From: Polaribacter reichenbachii
GTDB taxonomy: Bacteria; Bacteroidota; Bacteroidia; Flavobacteriales; Flavobacteriaceae
Length of the DNA stretch: 64,000 nucleotides
Direction: 5' to 3'
Assembly (NCBI RefSeq): GCF_001975665.1
Contig: NZ_CP019419.1
Location: forward strand, 868,001-932,000
How positions within the stretch are numbered: position 1 is the stretch's first letter; the number at the start of each line of letters is the position of its first letter. The notes beneath the pieces were generated by a model, which was given only the letters and a program-made list of their open reading frames with translations, was not told where the DNA came from and made no database searches. Below, piece after piece: positions 17,962 through 26,600 of this stretch. A program made the position numbers and the translations under genes.

Positions 17962-18795
17962 ATGGAACGTAAGATATTAATCCCAACAGATTTTTCTAAA
18001 AATGCTTGGAATGCGATTGTATACGCCTTAAAACTATATGCTAATGAGACTTGTAGTTTTTATCTACTAAATTCTATTAAAATAAAGGGATCTACAATGT
18101 CTGCTTTTTCTAATAAACTTCAAGAAAAAGTAACCGAAAATGCCAGCGAAGAATTAATAAAGTTAAAAAAAAGGTTAGATAAAGAGCATTTTAACAACAA
18201 ACATAATTTTCATATTATTTTAAGTAGACAAGAACTTAAAAACTCCATAGAAACTGCTATTAAAAAACATAAAATAGATTTGGTTATTATGGGCACTAAA
18301 GGTGCCAGTGGTGTAAAAGAGTTGTTTTTTGGCAGTAATACTGTTCATATAATAAGTAAAATGAAGCTCTGCCCTATTTTAACAGTTCCAGAAGATTGCG
18401 GCTACAATACGCCAAAACAAATTGCTTTTCCTACAGATTTTAATCATTTTTACGAAGAAGAATTATCACCTATAAAAGAAATTGCTAATTTATATAATTC
18501 AAAAATTAGAGTTTTTCATATAAGCGAAGAAGAAAGCTTAAAATCTTGTCAAAATTATAATTTATCTATGCTAAAAGTTTACCTAGAAGATCATCCTCAT
18601 AAGTTTGATTGGATACCCAATTACACCAAAAAAACGTATGAGATTAATGAGTTTCTAAAAGATCATAACATTAGCATCTTGGCTATGATTAACTACAAAC
18701 ATAGCTTTACAGAAGACATTATAAAAGAGCCTGTTATAAAAAACATTGGGTTTCATCCTATTGTTCCGTTTTTGGTAATTCCGTCTCAGAACTGA
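17962..18795 (+). CDS. Universal stress protein, tandem UspA domains
   Basis: 277 residues, starting MERKILIPTDFSKNAWNAIV. The ATP motif IMGTKGASGVKELFFGSN is intact in the first domain, while the second (from about residue 153, QIAFPTDFNHFYEEE) is divergent. There is a strong terminator 27 bp upstream and no clear promoter in between, so expression may depend on read-through of the RNA leader. The TGA stop codon is also the first three bases of the next FNR-like box. Confidence 0.9.
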   Translation: MERKILIPTDFSKNAWNAIVYALKLYANETCSFYLLNSIKIKGSTMSAFSNKLQEKVTENASEELIKLKKRLDKEHFNNKHNFHIILSRQELKNSIETAIKKHKIDLVIMGTKGASGVKELFFGSNTVHIISKMKLCPILTVPEDCGYNTPKQIAFPTDFNHFYEEELSPIKEIANLYNSKIRVFHISEEESLKSCQNYNLSMLKVYLEDHPHKFDWIPNYTKKTYEINEFLKDHNISILAMINYKHSFTEDIIKEPVIKNIGFHPIVPFLVIPSQN

Positions 18796-18835
18796 TATAT
18801 ATCATTGTAATTTTAGTAATGTAATAGTATTTTTA
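18793..18835 (+). promoter_or_regulatory. FNR-like box plus -7 element of usp (18860) operon
   Basis: TGATATATATCA at 18793-18804, overlapping the stop codon of the preceding usp gene, 23 bp, then TATTTTTA at 18828-18835 (7 of 8 to TAnnTTTG). Confidence 0.72.
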
Positions 18836-18859
18836 GCTAACACATTTAAAACTAAAGTT

Positions 18860-19714
18860 ATGAAACGTAAAATACTTTTACCTACAGATTTTTCTAAAAA
18901 TGCTTGGTACGCTATACAATATGCTTTAGAACTTTATAAAAAAGATACTTGCCATTTTTATATACTAAATGTTTTTTCTGCAACAAGCGATATTATGAAA
19001 AACTTAATAAACTTAGAGCCAGGCAGTGAGTTGTACGAAGTAATTAAAGAAAAATCTGAAACCGGTTTACAAAAGGTTTTAGAAATGTTAAAGTTGCATA
19101 AATACAACAATCCTAAACATAATTTCGAAACCATTTCAGTGTTTAACAACCCATTAGAAGCTATTAAAAATATAGTTGAAAAGAAAGATATAGAAATGAT
19201 TGTTATGGGTACAAAAGGGGCTACAAATACTTCTCTTATTGCCTATGGTAGCACTGCTATTTATGTAATGGAAAAAGTTAGGAATTGCCCTGTAATTGTG
19301 GTGCCAGAAAAAGCAAAACGAAACTTACCAAAAGAAATTGTTTTTCCTACAAGTTATAAAACACATTATAAAAGACGTCAGTTAAATAGTTTAATAGATG
19401 TTGCTAAGAAATGTAATTCAAGAATTGCAATATTACATATTGCTGAAGAAGAAAAATTAAGTGAAGAACAATTAGAGAACAAAGAATTACTCGAAGAAAT
19501 ATTTGAAGAAGTAAATTATGGTTTTCATACTTTATCTAAAAACGCAATAGAAACTGCTATCGATGTTTTTGTAGAAAGTAGAGAAAGTGATATGGTTGCT
19601 TTTATCAACAAAAAACACACATTTTTTGGCAGTATTTTATCACAACCATTAGTTAAAGATATCACCTACAACTCAAATACCCCAATATTAGTAATGCACG
19701 ATTTAAGAAACTAA
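18860..19714 (+). CDS. Universal stress protein, tandem UspA domains
   Basis: 284 residues, starting MKRKILLPTDFSKNAWYAIQ. The nucleotide motif is VMGTKGATNTSLIAYGST in the first domain; the second (from about residue 153, EIVFPTSYKTHYKRR) has no such motif. It leads a three-gene operon with the baeRF-like gene (13 bp gap) and the nuclease gene. Confidence 0.9.
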   Translation: MKRKILLPTDFSKNAWYAIQYALELYKKDTCHFYILNVFSATSDIMKNLINLEPGSELYEVIKEKSETGLQKVLEMLKLHKYNNPKHNFETISVFNNPLEAIKNIVEKKDIEMIVMGTKGATNTSLIAYGSTAIYVMEKVRNCPVIVVPEKAKRNLPKEIVFPTSYKTHYKRRQLNSLIDVAKKCNSRIAILHIAEEEKLSEEQLENKELLEEIFEEVNYGFHTLSKNAIETAIDVFVESRESDMVAFINKKHTFFGSILSQPLVKDITYNSNTPILVMHDLRN

Positions 19715-19727
19715 AAACAGATTTATT

Positions 19728-20135
19728 ATGAAAAATATAGGTATTTGGTTAGATAAAGAAAAAGCATTTATCATAACTATAGAAAACGGAAATGAGACAT
19801 TTACTACAATAGACTCTAATGTAGAGAATTTTAAAATATATGGAGGTTCTGGAACTCGCTTTAAAGGTGGTCCACAAGATGTAGTACAAGACAGTAGATA
19901 TTTAGAACGCGAAAAACATCAATTAAAAGCATATTTTCTTGAAATTATTAATGCGATAAAAGATACCAGTGAATTGGTAATTTTTGGTCCTGCAGAAACT
20001 TATCTAAAATTTCAAAAAGAGTTAATTGAAAATCATAAAAGCTTAAATACAAAAGTTACAGTTGTTAAAAAAGCAGACAGTATGACAAAGAATCAAACTA
20101 TTGCATTAATTAAAGATGCTTTTATGTCTAAATAA
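19728..20135 (+). CDS. eRF1-like (baeRF / host attachment-type) small protein
   Basis: 135 residues starting MKNIGIWLDKEKAFIITIEN. The fold pattern, an initial strand with lysine-rich turns, KGGPQDVVQDSRYLEREKHQLKAYF in the middle and LVIFGPAETYLKFQKELIE, resembles bacterial archaeo-eukaryotic release factor-like (baeRF, host attachment protein) domains, which are predicted to act at ribosomes. The match is by general pattern only. It is in an operon between a usp gene and a nuclease gene in the stress island. Confidence 0.55.
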   Translation: MKNIGIWLDKEKAFIITIENGNETFTTIDSNVENFKIYGGSGTRFKGGPQDVVQDSRYLEREKHQLKAYFLEIINAIKDTSELVIFGPAETYLKFQKELIENHKSLNTKVTVVKKADSMTKNQTIALIKDAFMSK

Positions 20136-20141
20136 AACACA

Positions 20142-20993
20142 ATGAAAGATGCTCACATACATATTGTAAAATATTCTGGCGAAAAAGTAATTTTTTCTTT
20201 ACACAAACTAAAGAAATCTTTAAAAAGAACTGGTGCTGATGAAAATACGGTTAAATCAATTCTTGATAGAGTAAAAGAAGAACTTTATCAAGGAATTACA
20301 ACCAAAGAAATTTACAATAGAGCATTTGCTTTGCTTAAAAAAAAGAAAAGCTATTTGGCTTCTAAATACAAACTTAAAAAAGCTATTTACGAATTAGGAC
20401 CAACTGGTTTTCCTTTTGAGCGTTTTGTAAGTGCAGTTTTAAAATATTCTGGTTACAAAACCGAAGTTGGTAGCATTGTGCAAGGACATTGTATAAATCA
20501 TGAAATAGATATTATTGCCACAAAAAATAATGAAACTACAATTATTGAATGTAAATTTCATAGCGAACAAGGACTTAAATGCAATGTGAAAATTCCTTTA
20601 TATATAAACTCTCGTTATTTAGATGTAAAAAAACACTGGAACACCAATCTTGAAAATAAAGAATTACTTACAGAAGGCTGGGTAGTTACAAACACGCGCT
20701 TTACAAAAGATGCTAAACAATTTGGTAGCTGTGCTGGTTTACAACTTTTAAGTTGGGATTACCCAGAGAATAATGGCTTAAAAGATAGAATTGATAGGTT
20801 AGGTTTGTACCCAATTACAGCCTCTACATTACTAACAAAAAGAGAAAAACAATTTCTTTTAAGTAGAGAAATTGTTTTGTTTAGAGATCTTATTGGAGAT
20901 TCTTTCTTTTTAGATCATTTGGGTATTTCCGAAATCAGAAAAAAAAGAATTTTAGAAGAAATAGAACAACTTTGTAATTTAAAAAACAATTAA
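20142..20993 (+). CDS. ATP-cone plus Mrr-like restriction endonuclease-fold protein
   Basis: 283 residues. The N-terminal 90 residues (HIVKYSGEKVIFSLHKLKKSL...) look like an ATP-cone nucleotide-sensing domain. Residues about 105-200 are an Mrr_cat-type PD-(D/E)xK nuclease: GPTGFPFERFVSAVLKYSGYK leads into HEIDIIATKNNETTIIECKFH with the D and ExK residues in place. No methylase neighbours it, so this is not a conventional restriction system. It ends the FNR-box operon begun by usp and may process nucleic acid during stress (inference). Confidence 0.78.
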   Translation: MKDAHIHIVKYSGEKVIFSLHKLKKSLKRTGADENTVKSILDRVKEELYQGITTKEIYNRAFALLKKKKSYLASKYKLKKAIYELGPTGFPFERFVSAVLKYSGYKTEVGSIVQGHCINHEIDIIATKNNETTIIECKFHSEQGLKCNVKIPLYINSRYLDVKKHWNTNLENKELLTEGWVVTNTRFTKDAKQFGSCAGLQLLSWDYPENNGLKDRIDRLGLYPITASTLLTKREKQFLLSREIVLFRDLIGDSFFLDHLGISEIRKKRILEEIEQLCNLKNN

Positions 20994-21036
20994 TTTTTTT
21001 ATAGAAAAAGCACTACTTTAAAAACATTTAACAAAC

Positions 21037-21079
21037 TGATATTTATCATTTTAATTATTATTTTTAGATTGTACTTTAG
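21037..21079 (+). promoter_or_regulatory. FNR-like box plus -7 element with long downstream leader
   Basis: TGATATTTATCA at 21037-21048, 23 bp, then TACTTTAG at 21072-21079 (7 of 8 to TAnnTTTG). The first gene begins about 250 nt later at 21335. Confidence 0.75.
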
Positions 21080-21334
21080 ATCTATATTTAGTTTTACATA
21101 AAGAAGTAAAATCATCTTTTCAAAATTAAATTTTCTGCTCCTTATTTTTCAATAAAAGTTGAAGAATACACAGGTTTTATAACATCATACAACTGTATAA
21201 AATAAAATCTGAAGACTCCTAATAAATACCTTATAACGTTTTAAAAACATTTAAGGTAGTAGTATTTTTTTCAAATTACGGATTTTTATTTTGAGAGATT
21301 ACTCTCTCTACTTTTTAACTTTTAAACCTAAATT
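21080..21334 (+). promoter_or_regulatory. Long 5' leader of the 21335 operon
   Basis: About 250 nt of untranslated sequence follows the promoter. It begins with a stem TTTTAC/GTAAAA (21092-21111) and ends with GAGAG/CTCTC (21293-21306) followed by a loosely T-rich run just before the gene, which may be a weak terminator. The plan resembles the leader before usp at 17962. A 7-nt segment CTCCTAA (21216-21222) is complementary to TTAGGAG of that RNA (17836-17842). Confidence 0.4.
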
Positions 21335-21787
21335 ATGAAAACTACAAACCCAAAAACAAATTTAAAGTATAAAGAATGGTTAAGTGCAGACGAAATGCAC
21401 CACAACTCTAAAGAATGGCTTTCTGAATTAGAGTTTGTAAGAGATGAACATTTATTTTTTAAAAATTTAATATCATCATTTACGCTTCAGCTCATAGACA
21501 AAAAAAACTTTGCTGAATCTAAAAAACTTATTAAAAAATTAAACATATCAATACTAGAAAACGAAGAGTTATTTAATTTGATAAAAAATCACGAGAATAA
21601 TCTAGAAATTATAATCGATGAAATAAATCAAATTGAAAAAGAAACAGCTTATAAAACCGAGCATTTAGAACTAAGATTTTCTATTAAAAAATTCTTAGAA
21701 AACTATAAAGAGTTAAAAGTAAGATTGTTTAATATTATTAAAGACATTAAAAAAACAGAAAAGCAAAAGTACCTTATTGAATCATAA
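21335..21787 (+). CDS. Hypothetical cytoplasmic helical protein
   Basis: 150 residues, no signal peptide. It starts MKTTNPKTNLKYKEWLSADEMHHNSKEWLSELEFVRDEH and is charged and helical with coiled-coil character throughout (repeated KK, EE and leucine heptads). I know no function. It is first in a three-gene operon with a lipoprotein and a TauE-type permease, behind an FNR-like promoter, so it is probably stress-induced. Confidence 0.7.
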   Translation: MKTTNPKTNLKYKEWLSADEMHHNSKEWLSELEFVRDEHLFFKNLISSFTLQLIDKKNFAESKKLIKKLNISILENEELFNLIKNHENNLEIIIDEINQIEKETAYKTEHLELRFSIKKFLENYKELKVRLFNIIKDIKKTEKQKYLIES

Positions 21788-21806
21788 TTAACGTAAACTA
21801 AAATAC

Positions 21807-22463
21807 ATGAAAACCTACTTTCTATTCCTTTTAATATCGGTATTTTTTATAAGCTGCACTTCTACAGAAATGGTAGATAGCTGGAAAAGCGATGAGATCG
21901 ATTCTTACGCGCCAAATAAAATTTTAATAGTTGCTGTGTCTCCTAATAAAACAGCAAGATTAAAATTTGAGCAACAAGTAAAAAATGAATTCGAGTTAAG
22001 AGGAATGGAAGCTGTTATAAGTTTTAATTATTTTGATGCTAGTGTTAGAACCGAAAAAATGACATCAGAAGAATTAAAAAATTTAGAAAACAAACTTTTA
22101 GAAGATGGTTTTGATAGTGTTCTGTTTACAAAAATAGTAGGTGAAGAAGATAGAATTTCTTACAAAAAACTGCATGATTTTGATAAAAATTTCAAGAAAT
22201 TTAAAGACGATTATATTAAGTTTCAAGATATATATTACAACCCAGATTATTATAATGAGTACAAAGTTTATCACGCAGAAACAGCGTTTTATTGTATTTG
22301 CCCTACAAAAGAAAGAGAGCTAATCTGGAAAGGTTATGTAGATGTTATAGACCCAATTTCTATAGATGAAACTGTAAATGATTATGTAAATTTATTAATT
22401 GCAGTTTTAGAAAAAGAAAAGCTAATTCATAAAAAAGTATTAATGGAAGAAATTATAAATTAA
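21807..22463 (+). CDS. Hypothetical lipoprotein
   Basis: 218 residues with a lipoprotein signal (FLFLLISVFFISCTSTEM, lipobox cysteine near residue 17). The mature part begins VDSWKSDEIDSYAPNKILIVAV, a motif I associate with small Bacteroidota lipoproteins of unknown role (DUF4136-like topology is possible). Its stop codon overlaps the start of the TauE-like gene, so the two are co-translated. Function unknown. Confidence 0.7.
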   Translation: MKTYFLFLLISVFFISCTSTEMVDSWKSDEIDSYAPNKILIVAVSPNKTARLKFEQQVKNEFELRGMEAVISFNYFDASVRTEKMTSEELKNLENKLLEDGFDSVLFTKIVGEEDRISYKKLHDFDKNFKKFKDDYIKFQDIYYNPDYYNEYKVYHAETAFYCICPTKERELIWKGYVDVIDPISIDETVNDYVNLLIAVLEKEKLIHKKVLMEEIIN

Positions 22464-23185
22464 TGGTATCTAGATATTTACCAATATTTATAATTCTTTC
22501 TTTAATCGCAGAGATTTTAGGTACTGTTGGGGGTTTTGGCTCTTCTGTATTTTTTGTACCTGTTGCCAATTTCTTTTTCGATTTTCAATCTGTACTTGGT
22601 ATTACAGCCTTATATCATTTATCTAGTAATATTAGTAAAATAGCAATTTTTAAAAAGGGTTTCGATAAAAAAATTGTGCTATTTTTAGGTATTCCTGCCA
22701 TTATTTTTGTGTCTATAGGTGCTTATTTTAGCAAATATTTTAATCCTAAAATATTAACCTACATTTTAGGTTCATTTCTAGTTATACTTAGTTCACTCTT
22801 TTTAATTTTTAAAAAACTTAAGGTAAATCCAGATAAAAAAAACGCCATTATTGGTGGTGCATTATCTGGTTTAAGCGCTGGCCTTTTAGGAACAGGAGGT
22901 GCAATTAGAGGTATTACTTTATCAGCTTTTAAATTAAATAAAAACACTTTTATTGCTACTTCTGCAATTATAGATTTGGGTGTAGATTCTACAAGAGCTG
23001 TTATTTACTTTTTTAATGGTTATATGCATAAACATGATTTATATTTAGTACCCATACTACTTGTAATAAGCGTTTTAGGAACTTGGATTGGTAAAAAAAT
23101 TCTAGACAAAGTATCTCAAGAACAATTTAGAAACTTTGTACTTATTTTAATTTTAGGAATAGGAATTATAAGTTTAGTTTTTTAG
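22463..23185 (+). CDS. TauE/SafE family (sulfite exporter-like) permease
   Basis: 240 residues with about eight hydrophobic helices in two repeats: EILGTVGGFGSSVFFVPVANFFF in the first and SGLSAGLLGTGGAIRGITLSAF in the second, each with the glycine-rich GxGG-type motif of TauE/SafE transporters. Substrates of the family include sulfite, sulfonates and other anions; here unknown. Last gene of the FNR-box operon. Confidence 0.85.
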   Translation: MVSRYLPIFIILSLIAEILGTVGGFGSSVFFVPVANFFFDFQSVLGITALYHLSSNISKIAIFKKGFDKKIVLFLGIPAIIFVSIGAYFSKYFNPKILTYILGSFLVILSSLFLIFKKLKVNPDKKNAIIGGALSGLSAGLLGTGGAIRGITLSAFKLNKNTFIATSAIIDLGVDSTRAVIYFFNGYMHKHDLYLVPILLVISVLGTWIGKKILDKVSQEQFRNFVLILILGIGIISLVF

Positions 23186-23375
23186 TAAACAAAAACCATT
23201 TAAAACGATACTAAAAACCAACGAATTACTGATCATTATTTTTAAAAACACTTCAGAAATTCATCTATAAAATTTTAAATATCAATATTTTAAATGATTG
23301 TTTTTGAGTATGAGTTAAAAATTAGATTCCAGTAATTTTTAAGCTTTAATACTAATAAAAACTACTGTTTTTAAC

Positions 23376-23402
23376 CATATGTTATTCAATATAAATCATA
23401 CG
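23376..23402 (-). promoter_or_regulatory. Candidate HTCS operator 1 (regulator gene)
   Basis: Minus-strand reading CGTATG-N15-CATATG, hexamer starts 21 bp apart. The second half continues GTTAAAAAC, giving a 15-mer CATATGGTTAAAAAC identical to that of operator 6 at 51142-51156. It lies 211 bp before the regulator start codon. Confidence 0.5.
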
Positions 23403-23467
23403 ATAACGCATTTAATAGCATCATTAATTAAACTTGTGTAGATTTTTAATTTAATAATAGATTTTAT

Positions 23468-23498
23468 AAGGATATCCAATTTTTATTTTGATATCCTT
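23468..23498 (+). terminator. Possible intrinsic terminator
   Basis: AAGGATATC / GATATCCTT stem with a 13-base loop and trailing T residues. It is 280 bp past the TauE-like stop, so it may end that operon or an unseen transcript. Confidence 0.45.
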
Positions 23499-23612
23499 TT
23501 TTAAATTAAATCATTTTTTTACGTATTAAAATACTATCAAAATAAAAATCTTTACTTTTAAATTTCTATAAAAAAGAGAACTTAAAAACACTAATCTGAG
23601 TTTCTAAAATAT

Positions 23613-26600
23613 ATGAGTTACACATCGAATTATTTATTTATCAGAAAAACATTTGCTTTTAGAGTACTACTAACAATAATTTTTGCATTAAATTTTTCTA
23701 ATTTTCTTGCACAAGAGCATATGCAGTTTCATCATATAACCACAGATAATGGTTTATCTCAAAGTGATATTAACAGCATTTATCAAGACAAACAAGGTTT
23801 TTTATGGTTTGCAACTCATGAAGGTTTAAATAAATACGATGGTTACAATTTTAAAATTTTTACACCAAACTCTAACAACAACCATAGCATAAACAGTAAT
23901 TTAATTTATGCCCTTACAGGCGATAAAAAAGGAAATTTATGGATTGGTACCACTGGTAGAGGTTTAAATTATTTTGATAGAGCTACAGAAAAATTCTCTG
24001 AATTTATTGCTGATGACAAAAATGACGACAGCATAATTAGCAATCACATTACATCACTTTTAATAGACAATAACAACAGACTTTGGGTAGGTACAATTAA
24101 TGGTATTGATGTTATAAATTTAGATACACCAAAAGACAAAGTAAAATTTCATCACTATAATTTAGAAAGAGATCCTTTTGTTGCTAAGTTTCAAGACAAC
24201 TCTATAAACACAATTTTTCAAGATAGTAAAGGAGATATTTGGGTAGGTGGTTACCACGGAATTTTTAAATTAATGAGAGATTCTAATGGCGAAATATATT
24301 TTAAACTGGCCAATGAAATTATAGGTTTACCTAATGTTGCTGTTAAAAGTATAAACGAAGATGTTTATGGTAGATTGTTGGTTGGTACAACTTATGGCTT
24401 ATATATTTTAAATAGAAATAATGCCTCAAAAATTGAATTAGTAACGCCACAAATTTTTGTTAATCGAATTTTGGTAGACAATAGAGATATTTGGGTAGGT
24501 ACCAATAACGGACTATTATATTTTAATAATACCAATAAACAAAGCGCACCGAAATTAGTTAATACTTTTAAATACGACCCAAATAACCCAACAAGTTTAA
24601 GTAAAAACAATATAAAATCTCTACTAAAAGATAATGCAGGTGTAGTTTGGATAGGTACAATTGGCGGTTTAAATAAATTAGATTTAGAAAGAAAACAGTT
24701 TAAAAACATTAAAAAAACTTTAGATCCAACTAGTTTAAGTTACGATAAAATTAGGTCTATGTTCGAAGACAGTAATGGAACACTCTGGATTGGTACTGAA
24801 GGTGGTGGTTTAAACATGTTACTACAAGATAAAAAAGATAATTCTTACTTAGGTTTTAAAAGTTTTAAAGTTCGTAACGCATTTGTAACTATAGAAATAG
24901 AAAGAAAAGGTAAAAAACTACTAATTATTGGTTCTGAAGATTATCCTGGTTTATACGAAATTGATATTACTGAATCTAAAGAATATACAGACAATGATAT
25001 TGTAGCTTTCGAACAAATTTTTGGCAGTGTATTTTCTTTATTAGAAGATAAAGATAAAAATTTATGGATTGGTACTTATAACAACGGAATTATAAGATGG
25101 GTTTATGACGAACAAAAAAACAATTACAAAAAGGACATTCTTTCTTTTAACAAGCTAGAAAAAAATGGAGTTTCTAGTAATATTATCAGAAATATTATCG
25201 AAGATCGATTTGGTAATATTTGGTTTGCCACTGGTAATGGATTATGCAAATTAACAAAAGAAGAAAAATTAAAAAAACATCCAAAATTTACGGTTTTTAA
25301 AAATAATTCAGAAGATAAAAAAAGTATAAGTCATAACTATATTTTAGAATTATTTGAAAGCTCAAATGGCGATTTTTGGGTAGGTACTTTAGGTGGTGGT
25401 TTATGTAAATATTTACCTTCGGATGAATCTTTTGTAACCTACAAAATAGAAGATGGTTTACCCAATAATGTAATAAAAGGTATTTTAGAAGATGACAACA
25501 ACAACCTTTGGATATCTACAAACAAAGGGATTTCTAAATTTAATCCGCAAGAAATTACATTCAAAAATTTTGATACTAATGATGGTTTACAAAGCAACGA
25601 ATTTCAAGAACTTGCAAGATTAAAAAGAAAAAATGGCGAACTACTTTTTGGTGGCATTAATGGCTTTAATTCCTTTTTTCCTGATAAAATAAAAAACAAT
25701 TCTTACGAACCAGAAACAGTAATTACCCAATTATCAATCTTTAACAAAAACGTTACAATAGGAGAAGAAATTAATGGAAGAGTTATTCTAGAAAATTCAA
25801 TAAGCACAACTAAAAGCATAGAACTAAAACACGATGAAAATAGTTTTTCTTTTGATTTTTCTTCACTTCATTTTGCTTCTCCTAAAAAAAATAAATATGC
25901 TTATAAATTAGAGGGTTTTGATAAAGATTGGATTTATACAACATCCGAAAGACGTTTTGCAACCTACACAAATTTACCGCCAAACAATTACACATTTAAG
26001 GTAAAAGCATCTAATAACGATGCCATTTGGGATTCTTCGCCATCTGAATTAAACATAGAAATTGTGCCTCCTTTTTGGGAAACAAAACTCGCCTATTTCT
26101 TATATTTATTACTAATTCTTGGTTTACTTTTCTTGTTTAGAAGATATACCATTATTGGCACCAACGAAAAACATAGATTAGAAATTGATCATTTAGAAAA
26201 AGAGAAAAATGAAGAATTACAAAAAATTAAATTCGAATTTTTTACCAATATTTCTCATGAATTGCGCACACCATTAACTTTACTAAAAGGACCTTTAAAA
26301 TATCTACAAACTAAAGGACACAAATTAGACCAAAAAGTAATACAAGAGCAGTACAAATTAATGGAAAAAAATAGCGATTCTTTATTAAGAATTGTAAACC
26401 AACTGTTAGATTTCAGAAAAATTAATCAAGGAAAAACAAGACTTGTAATGCGTAAAAGCAATATTGTTACCTTTATCAAGGAGCTTTGCGAACCTTTCCA
26501 ATTTTTATTGATTAAAAATCAAATCGATTTTAAAATTACTGCAAATCCAGAAAGTATAATTTCTTGGTTCGATCATGAAGCCATCGAAAAAATAATAAAC

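Larger units (their letters stand above)
23186..23612. other. 427-bp gene-free region upstream of the HTCS gene
   Basis: No protein or RNA gene found. It contains a hairpin (23468-23498) and one copy of the locus-wide double-hexamer operator candidate (23376-23402). A clear -7 box for the regulator gene was not identified. Confidence 0.45.
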
